64,000 nt of DNA from Phoronis australis. Lineage: Eukaryota > Phoronida > Phoronidae. Made by a program: the position numbers and the translations under genes. How positions within the stretch are numbered: the first letter of the stretch is position 1; each line of letters opens with the position of its first letter. Positions 22,891-33,300 of this stretch are shown piece by piece. The notes beneath the pieces are model-generated. The model did no database searches. It had not been told where the DNA came from and saw nothing but the letters and a program-made list of their open reading frames with translations. The stretch is taken from NCBI GenBank assembly GCA_002633005.1, contig NMRA01000263.1, forward strand, positions 424,143-488,142, in the 5' to 3' direction.

Positions 22891-22947
22891 TTTTTATTTT
22901 TGATCATATCCCAAGAAGGGGTTTAAACCCCCTGACACCCCCCCCCC

Positions 22948-23536
22948 NNNNNNNNNNNNNNNNNNNNNNNNNNNNNNNNNNNNNNNNNNNNNNNNNNNNN
23001 NNNNNNNNNNNNNNNNNNNNNNNNNNNNNNNNNNNNNNNNNNNNNNNNNNNNNNNNNNNNNNNNNNNNNNNNNNNNNNNNNNNNNNNNNNNNNNNNNNNN
23101 NNNNNNNNNNNNNNNNNNNNNNNNNNNNNNNNNNNNNNNNNNNNNNNNNNNNNNNNNNNNNNNNNNNNNNNNNNNNNNNNNNNNNNNNNNNNNNNNNNNN
23201 NNNNNNNNNNNNNNNNNNNNNNNNNNNNNNNNNNNNNNNNNNNNNNNNNNNNNNNNNNNNNNNNNNNNNNNNNNNNNNNNNNNNNNNNNNNNNNNNNNNN
23301 NNNNNNNNNNNNNNNNNNNNNNNNNNNNNNNNNNNNNNNNNNNNNNNNNNNNNNNNNNNNNNNNNNNNNNNNNNNNNNNNNNNNNNNNNNNNNNNNNNNN
23401 NNNNNNNNNNNNNNNNNNNNNNNNNNNNNNNNNNNNNNNNNNNNNNNNNNNNNNNNNNNNNNNNNNNNNNNNNNNNNNNNNNNNNNNNNNNNNNNNNNNN
23501 NNNNNNNNNNNNNNNNNNNNNNNNNNNNNNNNNNNN
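22948..23536. other. Assembly gap (589 N)
   Basis: A run of N preceded by a poly-T stretch, a GGGGTTTAAACCCC palindrome and a C homopolymer, a typical place for sequencing or assembly to fail. Open frames spanning it are meaningless. Confidence 0.99.
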
Positions 23537-25281
23537 AACAGCCAGTGAATTCTACGGTAGTCTGAAAAAACAAAAATAGCATAAACTTACAATGATATTT
23601 GCTCTAGGCTCCAGATGAAGAAAAAATATCGTTAGAGTTATAGCGGTACATGATAAAAAGGCCGTATAGTTCCGGAGCGTCGCTTATATCAGAAGCTTTA
23701 GCCAATTTACACATGTAACATTACGCAACCTTACGCACTACGAAATAAAATAGTGCATCAACAATCCTATCTAATCATATCATTGGCTGTTATGATTTAC
23801 TCTAAAAAATTTCTAGAATCTTTAGAGTGGGTTGACCCCAGAACCAAAGTGACAAACATCATCTAAAAATAGATGTTGACGTCAAAATACATGTAAACAA
23901 GTTTGACCCCTTGGTTTTAAATAAACGTATGCACAGATTTTGGGCAACTTAAATGGAACTATCTGTACTAATTACTTAATCAATATTTATTCTGACACTA
24001 GGTAACGTCAATAAATAGTATATAACATCTCCCCTTTTTCTTGCATAGATATTTTGTAGCAAGGCGTTTAGGGAGTAGATCTGATCAACGGCAGCTTCTT
24101 CAAATAGTATGTTATTCTAGGCTGGCTAAGGTACCAACTTTTTATTGATAATGTTAAAAAAGATTTTACTTAATATGTTAAGTAACGATATCCATCTACA
24201 ATTATTAAGGTCGCTAGGACTTCCTTTTTATGGAGTGAAACAGTTAATGCCTTGCACCAATTTTCAGGCATATAATGACTTGCTAATATTTCATTAAAAA
24301 GTTACAAAAGCATTGGTCACCAATACATTTCAGATAACAGAACTAAACAAAATTCCCAAAACTTTACTCATTACGGCTAGCGCACTGGGCTCGAACCCCC
24401 ATTCGACGGAACTATCCAAAGCAGTGGTCACAGGTTAACAACGAAGCACGAGATATACAATCCAGCAGACCTAAGTGATTAAGATAAACGTAAAGCATTA
24501 ACTAAGTTACTTAAAATTGGAGTTTTCCGTATCGCCCTGACTAAGCCCTCTATATTGCATCTTTACATAACAACTAATAGTCGAATGTCCAATACAATCT
24601 CCTATTCTGGATCTCAACTTTTAAATTGAACGTTCCGAAGCACAGATGACAGGGCCTCGAGTCACTGTAGAGGTCACTGCTCACGAGGCTTCTCGCTGTA
24701 AAAATGTACCTCTCGGAGCTGACGACGGAGCACTGCCGGGAATCGACAGCGACGGTATTTCACCCTTCTTCATGCGTTGTATTGCAGGTACTTTCATCAC
24801 TTCAGTGTACAATGTACATATCTCTTTCGTAATTAGACGCCAAAAATTGCTTTCCACATACTCGGTAATTCTCCACTGCGTTTTACGTTGCGTGGACAGG
24901 TAACACTGCATTCTTCACACGACCGAACTTATCACAACCCAGGCAAAACGATGACTGAGTCGACAGCTCACCCAGTCAGACTATATGAAAACAAAAGGGG
25001 GCAAAATTCTACTACCCCAACGTCACTTGAAGAATAGGGCTTGATTAATTAATTAAATTACGTGAAGCCGTAATTAACTGAAAAATATGTCTGGGATAAT
25101 CAACGAACCGTATTTTTATTAAAAATGTCTTGAAAAAACGTTGCTTTCTTCCTTAATTGAGTCTGTTTTTCGCGTTCTTTGTCACTTTAAGGTAAAACGT
25201 GACAATCACGTCAATAAAGTACTATCTGCTACTAGCAAACAGAAGGGTCAAATAAAGTCTTTAGAACTAAAACACAACACT
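23537..25281. other. Spacer before kinase copy 3, no supported gene
   Basis: Short ORFs only. A B-box-like GGGGTTCGAGCCC occurs on the minus strand at about 24391-24403 without a convincing A box or cloverleaf. Confidence 0.4.
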
Positions 25282-25423
25282 GATTAGAAAGTTCAACGCT
25301 CTAGTTCGTAACACAGAAAAAACAAGGTCGCGGCATTCATTCTGTGTGTTTTAGTTCAAGATCGAGATCAACAGTCTAGCAGTGTTTTGAAACTGAATAC
25401 ATGCAAACATTTATGTCTGCCAA
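25282..25423 (+). promoter_or_regulatory. Conserved 5' flank / 5' UTR of kinase gene 3
   Basis: Homologous to the corresponding blocks before copies 1 and 2 and closest to copy 1 over the last 60 bp (GACAGTCTCGC versus AACAGTCTAGC; TTTGAAACTGA in both). Confidence 0.45.
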
Positions 25424-28273
25424 ATGGCTGCGCCGAAAGAAGATTTCAAATTTGTCACAAACGAATTCCTTACAGATATTCTGAGACGACGTTATGAATC
25501 GAACGATGAACTCCGGGTCATCGACTTTTCCATTCGACGTTTGCGACCAATCGGTAAGTTCTCCAAATAGATTTAATCTTTGATTTTAAGACACGTAGTG
25601 TAGAGAAAATGTTACTAATGACAGTGTGGCAAGTTCATGGCTTCAGTAATGCCTTACTCCTGTTTTCCGAATAATAATAACAAATTATCAACGCGAGGCA
25701 AAGTCTTGTTACGGCCAATGAGATGCATTTCTTTGGGTGAGACCTCAGAAATGACTCGTTTTGATTTATGGTAATATTCTCATTTGGTGCCGATCGTCTA
25801 ACAGGGCTCCGTAACTGCACGAGGGTAACTAAACATAATCAGAAAATTAGGGAATGCTAAAGAAGCAATACCTGCCACAACTATAAAAAGAGTTAGGATC
25901 ATAAACATCTGTTGACAGCAGTTTGAGATCGAGGGTTCCGTTTCTGGTGGTGTCATTTCACGTAACACCAAAAGTGAGATTGTTAAACCCGGGTTTCTCA
26001 GTCTCCTAAAAAATTCATTAGTATATAAGCGGATTTCTAGGGTCCCAGGCGAATCTCTCCTCAACCCACATATGCAACAAAAACTTATCATTGGCGTGGT
26101 ATTTTTAATGCTCACAGGGATATTTTCCTTCAAAATTTTTGTTTGGATCCCACTTACGACGTCTCAGTTCCGTTGGTGCACACACGCTTCAGCAGAGGCT
26201 CTTGTGAACTGCGATACAGAAAAAAAAACATATTGAATTCCAGCTGTCCTGCTTGTCTACAAAAACTCGTCGAATTCACCGTAGATATCACATTAAGATG
26301 TCTATGGAATGCACATTAATTTCTGTTTGTTTGCTTGTGTATATAGTTGCTCAAATTCGCTGCCTGCATTGAGCAGTTCACCGACTCGCCACACCACGAT
26401 GCAGACAAAGACTCACCCAATGTTAACGCAGACAATGCCGTATTCTCAGGAACCCCAAGCTATAAAAGTCTAGTAGCCCTAATTCGTGTCACACTACAAT
26501 TTTTCACCTGCCATCCCCAACCCTAAGTCGCTGGTGACCCCTGCTGAGAAGGGACGAGACCCGATTTTCACCCAAACTGGTCTCCGCTATTTTCCAGCTG
26601 CCCCCTCACGTTGGTCGGCACGAGTTATGGGGAACATCTATTTCGTGCTAGGGTCTAACTGTAGCTTTTTTACTTTATTATCTTAATGGACAATCCGGCA
26701 CTGAACTCATCCTTACCACCCAAGCTCAGAACGAGCTTGTGGAGTAACGTACCTCATTGCTAATGCACAAATTTAGGCCCGTTCTTCTTTCTGTGAAGTC
26801 GCGCCAGTATGCGGAATTAACGACATGCAGTAATATGTCAAATGTGGGTGTAACTTACAGAGGACCAAGTTTTTAAATATTGTGAAGTGAGCCTTGACTT
26901 GTCTGTGGCAAAAAAGCAACAATAGTTTGAAAATGTATGGTTTTGGATAGAAAAGCGTATGCTGTAATGATGCTTGGTAGTAACTTATGAATTCCATGCG
27001 CGCACCCAGGGGGGCTTGGGGGTCCCGAACGAGCGTGTTCTTTCTTTATCATAAGTATGTTGTTAATCTTCACTTTTAATTTTAAAAATCGTGTTTTCCC
27101 TAAATTCCCTCTTTGTCGTTTTTAGAAGAAGAGTTTATTACGAAAGTTCGAGGCGTCACCGCAACTGTTTTAGAAGCAAACGGCAACAGACAGTGCTCCA
27201 TGATTCTCAAAACCGTTATTCAAAGTGGCGACTGTCACATGGATGACGAAAGGGAAAAGGAATTAATGATTTTCGAAAAGGAAGAACTTTCGTATAAAAA
27301 GATGATACCAGCCATGGAAAAAATTGTGAAAGAGCAAGGTGCTTTCATTAGTGTTCCGGTTCCATTTCTTATGCACAGTGAAAGCCAGGGAATTAAATTC
27401 CTTCTCTTCGAAGACTTGTCCTTGCAAGGATTCTTTGTTACAAAGTTCGACGACAAATTTGATTACGAACACTGCAAACTGGCTGTCGAAGGAATAGCCA
27501 CGTTCCACGCGCTATCTTTGGTCTTAGGCAAGGGCTCGGTTGAAAATCTTAGAAATGATTTCGAAGCTTTATTCGTGGAGAGAGTTGCCCCTGGACCTTT
27601 CATGGATATATTTGAAAAGGCTGCCAGATTCAATTTAGATGTTTGCCTCAACGTTGTACGACGTAGTACTACCGACAAAGAGATACTTAACGAAATTGAG
27701 AAACTTCAATCGATGGAGGTATCTGGAATGTACGAGAGAGCCTTTGCACCAGATCCCATATTCAACGTAGTTTGTCATCGGGATTTCAAACCTGGAAACA
27801 TGCTCTTCAAGTACGACAACTCAGAGGAAAAAAATAAAGTGGTAACCGACTTCAAATTCATTGACTTACAACTAGCCACCGTCGGATCTCCTGCACTGGA
27901 TTTGGTTATGATGCTATATACGAGCACAACTGAGATGTTTCGGAGACAACACTTGAATAAAATTCTCCAAGACTATTACGCTAAATTTGTGAGTGTTCTG
28001 AACATGGCGGACGTGCCAGTTCCTGATTGTTTCACGTACGGGTTACTACTCCAACACTTCCAGAAACGCGCTGGATTGGGTATTATTTTTTCATGGGTTA
28101 CCTACGTGATGTTTTCAAAGGCAGTCTCACGAAACAGTTTACAGGCGGCTGAACAGTACGACTTGGAAGCCTTTGATGAAATTTGCGAAGATATCATAAA
28201 GGCAGGGGATTATGTTGATATTCTGGATACATTTTGTGCTGCTGTCAAGGAACATTATTTTGACCATCTTTAA
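25424..28273 (+). CDS. EcKinase/CHK-like small-molecule kinase, copy 3 (two exons)
   Basis: Exons are 25424-25553 and 27126-28273 (donor GTAAGT, acceptor TTTTTAG, phase 1), giving 425 residues. It has one more codon than the other copies: exon 1 reads LRRRYESND where they have LRRYESN, a 3-nt duplication. The catalytic loop CHRDFKPGN and FIDLQ are intact, so activity is expected. Substitutions in the C-terminal part (for example GLGIIFSWVTYVMFSKAV against GMGFVFSCLVYVILSEAI in copy 1) suggest divergence of a substrate-side helix. A G-rich repeat end sits about 90 bp upstream of exon 2 (26995-27037). The 3' flank differs from copies 1 and 2, having lost their shared sequence within about 20 bp of the stop. 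Confidence 0.9.
26995..27037. repeat. End of a CATGCGCGCACCCAG-type repeat
   Basis: The 15-bp start CATGCGCGCACCCAG is identical to the left terminus of the MITE at 28375-28646, followed by a short G-rich/C-rich palindrome. It appears to be an internally deleted or solo-end copy within the intron of kinase copy 3. Confidence 0.55.
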
Positions 28274-28374
28274 AGCGCCATTAGTCTAGCCGTCTTGCAG
28301 GTAGTCACTGACCGGTGTTTTCGGCACCATGATAGACTGTTCGAATCGATCACTTTATTAATCTCTACCGTACG

Positions 28375-28646
28375 CATGCGCGCACCCAGCCTAAAGCGTA
28401 GGGGTGCTCGAATTCTTAAGTGTACGGACCTTGTAGTGAATGAAATCAACGAGGACTAAAAAAACGGGGTTACTAGATTTAGGCCCGCGAATTGTGCATC
28501 CGTGCCGACTTCCCGTGGGATTTTGTGGACTTTTGTCTCATTTACTCGGACTTTTTGTTTCACTGAGGCGGACCTTTTTGGCCCAATTGAATTCGCCAAA
28601 TTGGGGAGGGGCTCGAATGAGCCCCCCCCCCCTGGGTGCGCCCATG
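28375..28646. mobile_element. 272-bp MITE with 15-bp TIRs and 5-bp target duplication
   Basis: The left end is CATGCGCGCACCCAG; the right end, inverted, is CATGGGCGCACCCAG. GTACG flanks both sides (28370-28374 and 28647-28651). The homologous locus at 21693-21697 carries a single GTACG without the element, a natural empty site. The interior ends in a G-run/C-run palindrome. No coding capacity. Confidence 0.85.
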
Positions 28647-28651
28647 GTACG

Positions 28652-30342
28652 TATACCAGTGTACTCACACAAAGCGTCAGACGTATTATCCCTGGATCCA
28701 AAGCAGTACGTCACGATCATAATCAAATTGATCATGTTGAGATAGAGCAGAGACAATAAGCGACAACAAGGTGATTGCTTCATAGATGCAGCTATTCAGA
28801 TATCGCGTAATGACTTATCTGCCATAATTCGGAACAAAAACCTGAAGTCACATATGATTCACAAATTTTGCAAGCCTTTGATTTTTTCCGATTCAGGTAA
28901 ACAAGGGAGCAATTTAGCGCTTTAAGTTTTTATAGAACCATAGACTATGTTGTCTATAATCTATGATAGAACGGACAAATAATGATGGTCTAAGTGCTTA
29001 CTAATATACAGCGCTACGTAAATTTGGCCTGATTGTAATTATCGTTTATTTTCAAATTTTAGTGTTATTATTTGACTGGGTTCAAAAGACATAGGAAAAA
29101 TAGACGAAGAGACGAGCAGTTGACAAGTGATTTTTTTTGATATTTTAAACAAAAGGAAAATGCTTTGATATCAACGGAAATGCGGAATCTTTACAAACAA
29201 AGTGTAAAAATATCTAGTGAACCGTTTGACTTCTATTTCAGGTGGGCCAGAGAACAACTTTGAGTAATTTTATTTAGATTGAGTTAGAGTGGGCGATACA
29301 TAACAAGTATATACACAGACACACTGATGTATGAAAAAAGGATCACAATACAGAGGAATTTAGAAACTAGCTCTTATAAATCTTTCTTGATAAAATTTGA
29401 TCGATCAAGCAAGAAAGTACTTAAAACGTTATTGGTGTAACTTAAAAGGGATGTAGTATCCCATTGTGACAATTGAAGATTTAACTGGATCCTCATGTGA
29501 TCATACAGACAGCATCTTGTTGAGAAGTGAAATCAGTCTCCAATTTCATACAAATTAAATTTCATGTAATATTTGCACAGCCTTAATTCTTTTCCTCGAT
29601 ACACCTCCATTTGCTCCAATATCACATCAAAGCATGTGATTATTCAAACACAGCTATCACTATCAATAAAACTAATTGAAGACTCAATCTCTCCCAGGTG
29701 TACAATGCAGTGCATATTGAGGTATTTTTATCAACAGGAAACAAACTGACCATTCAAGCTTTTATTTTAACAAAAAGTTCCCATAAAACACAATGACCTG
29801 GAATAACTCAGACAAGATAAAACTCCAGCACACTGATGTCACTTGGAACAAGGAGGTCTTGACACAGAAATACTCTTTTGAAAGGCACAAAGTTCAGTAA
29901 AGTTAACAAGGACACCATTACAAAGAAAGCATAAATGGATACCTGACAGAGTTAAACACTCTGAAATATACTTCCTGATCGACAGCTGTTTGCAGAAGCT
30001 TTGAGTGAACATTTGTCAAAAGCATAAATTGGTGACCGTGAAACAATAAAGCATAGTTTGAAATAATTCCAGAGGACCTTTCAACTCCACTTAAATTAGT
30101 CAGTTGCAGTCCCAGACCAACCAAATAGCAAAATTCCCAATGCTAACTCCGCCTGCACTAAAAATACTGCTTGTATGGACACAGTAGGACCACCTCAGTG
30201 AACAATTATTGGGAACTGTGAAACAGTGGATTATGGAGTAAGCTAGTTCTGACACCGTGCATTATCAAAATTCTACTTAGCCCCTTGAATAACCAAAGTC
30301 AGACCCTTACAAGCACAAGACTCACAGTCCGTGTGACCAGCA
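28652..30342. other. Spacer and probable 3' UTR of WDR92
   Basis: The left part resumes homology to 21700-21770. A minus-strand poly(A) signal (TTTATT on the + strand, 29761-29766) lies about 580 nt past the WDR92 stop and could end its transcript. No coding region is supported. Confidence 0.45.
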
Positions 30343-33300
30343 TTATAACTTGTCTAACTTGGTGACAATGATAACTCTGAGTGTCTGATCAAACGCTGTA
30401 CACACACACAAGCCAGCTTTATCTGGACTCCAGTCGAAGGTCGAGATGGGCTGCGTAGACATCGTCACATTCTGAAGAAGCTGTACTGAGCCTATAACAC
30501 CAGTATCTACTCCATCACCATCCTTCTGAGACCGTTGGGCGGGATAGTGACTGGAATAAAAAGCAACGCTAACAGTTATTTCGCACATACCTTTTGATTA
30601 CGCTCTATTTTTTCCATTCTAACATTCTTGCTTCTAATGAAACTATTCAACTAAATATAGTTTGATGCCAGTCATACAGTACCAATTTAAGTGAAGAAGA
30701 ATTGTGTTAAAGTTGATTTTTTCCAGAAAAAAAATGTAAAATAAAATTCTTTTTTATACATAGTGAGCTAAATAGGTGAAGAATTACTGCAAGTAAGATC
30801 GTGGTGATCATGACAAAATTAAGGTGTTTGCAAATAGTGTTATCTAAAAGTGGCAGAGTTACAAAATGGAGCAGGGTCCAGAGTGCAGTCTCTGCACTCG
30901 AAAATTGACCAATTACACACTTTGAGTAAACTTACAAATTTGTACTGGAATAATACCACATGATTGGTTAATAAGTTTCAAATCAAGTCAAGCTGAGTTA
31001 GGAGATTACATCCTTGACTCAGAGCGATGTTATATAAGAAACATGCATTAAAAGCAGAGTGAGAAGCAGAACTTTAAAGCGGCAAAGCTATCTTACATCA
31101 TAAAAAACTAGTTCTTTGCAAACGGAGAAATCACTGCTCATTTTAGAGAGGAACACTTTTGAGACCAACTTTATAGCAGTTAGTGGTGCAAATCAAAAGT
31201 TGTTGTATTGGATGGAATGATACGGGGTTTGTAGTCACTATAAGCAAATGTCGGAAATAACAACAACATAGAACTATACAAAAGGAAGTGTTTTCAGCAT
31301 TTGTTCCATGTGAGGTCATAGTTAATGATAAATCAATCTCATTTTGTCACCCTCTAATGAAAGAACAAAAAACTTCATTGTTGTGTGCTGAAACCATTAA
31401 TATACAAATTCTACACAAATGCCTACAAGTGTAAGCTTCCTCGTACAAGTCTCGTCTTTTGAAGAGCCAGGCACNTACAAGCACAAGACTCACAGTCCGT
31501 GTGACCAGCATTATAACTTGTCTAACTTGGTGACAATGATAACTCTGAGTGTCTGATCAAACGCTGTACACACACACAAGCCAGCTTTATCTGGACTCCA
31601 GTCGAAGGTCGAGATGGGCTGCGTAGACATCGTCACATTCTGAAGAAGCTGTACTGAGCCTATAACACCAGTATCTACTCCATCACCATCCTTCTGAGAC
31701 CGTTGAGCGGGATAGTGACTGGAATAAAAAGCAATGCTAACAGTTATTTCGCACATACCTTTTGATTACGCTCTATTTTTTCCATTCTAACTTCCTTGCT
31801 TCTACTGAAACTGTTCAACTAAATATAGTTTGATGCCAGTCATACAGTACCAATTTAAGTGAAGAAGAATTGTGTTAAAGTTGATTTTTTCCAGAAAAAA
31901 ATGCAAAATAAAATTCTTTTTTATACAAAGTGAGCTAAATAGGTGAAGAATTACTGCAAGTAAGATCGTGGTGATCATGACAAAATTAAGGTGTTTGCAA
32001 ATAGTGTTATCTAAAAGTGGCAGGGTTACAAAATGGAGCCGGGCCCACAGTGCAGTCTCTGTGCTCGAAAATTGACCAATTACACACTTTGAGTAAACTT
32101 ACAAATTTATACTGGAATAATACCACATGATTAGTTATTAAGTTTCAAGTCAAGTCAAGCTGAGTTAGGAGATTACATCCTTGATTCAGAGCGATGTTAT
32201 ATAGGAAACATGCATTAAAAGCAGAGTGAGAAGCAGAACTTTAAAGCGGCAAAGCTATCTTACATCCCAAAAACTAGTTCTTTGCAAACGCAGAAAACAC
32301 TGCTCATTTTAGAGAGGAACACTTTTGATACCAACTTTATAGCAGTTAGTGGTGGAAATCAAAAGTTGCTGTCTTGGATGGAATGATACGGGGTTTGTAG
32401 TCACTATAAGCAAATGTCTGAAGTAACAACAACATAGAAGTAAACAAAAGGAAGTGTTTTCAGCATTTGCTCCATGTGAGGTCATAGTTAATGATAAATA
32501 AATCCCATTTTGTCACCCTCTAATGAAAGAACAAAAAACTTCATTGTTGTGTGCGGAAACCATTAATATACAAATTCTACACAAATGCCTACAAGTGTAA
32601 GCTTCCTCGTACAAGTCTCGTCTTTTGAAGAGCCAGGCACAGGCCTGTAAATGAGTACAATGCCAAATCAACATACTATTTCCACAAGTTTAATGTGCCT
32701 GATCCACCAGTGGTCATGAAGACATCCCTGTTCTGAGGTAAGTGACGACATGCCCATACTGTCGACTTGTGCGCCTGAAAAAAATGGCAACAAATAAACA
32801 AAAAATAAATAATGATAACTGGCAAATAGAATTATTATAATTTAAAAAAATGAAATGACAACTTTTAAAAGAGGGTGCAATAACTTTACTGATGGAAACA
32901 GAAATGACAAATATCCTGTAAATTTCCCTGATTTTATAAATCATAAAGCTGCAAAATCTGGGGTTCTAAACATGGAGAGGCTTTTCATGCAAGCACAAAC
33001 AACTTGTACAATTGACTGATTTTATAAATTCTACAGCTTCAAAAACTATGGTCTTCACCACCGTATGCAAACAGGATAACTTTAACTTAGAGTAAAAAAG
33101 TGCTCACCTTTTCTACTAATGAGGCAAATCCTTTTTGTGGGTGCTGTGTTCGTAGATCATAAACATGGAACTTGGACTCTAGTGTGGTCACAACAAGTTT
33201 GTTCATGGCGATGTCCTTTCGGTCAAACTCCACACAGCATACCTGAAACAGCAGGCCAGGTAATGAAGCCAGGGAAATGAATCAACAGGTGTCAGTTGTA

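Noticed and set aside
22725-23582. Long open frames on both strands
   Set aside because: They exist only because the run of N is translated as open.
24385-24410. Minus-strand tRNA or SINE from the GGGGTTCGAGCCC B box
   Set aside because: No A box or cloverleaf could be built around it.
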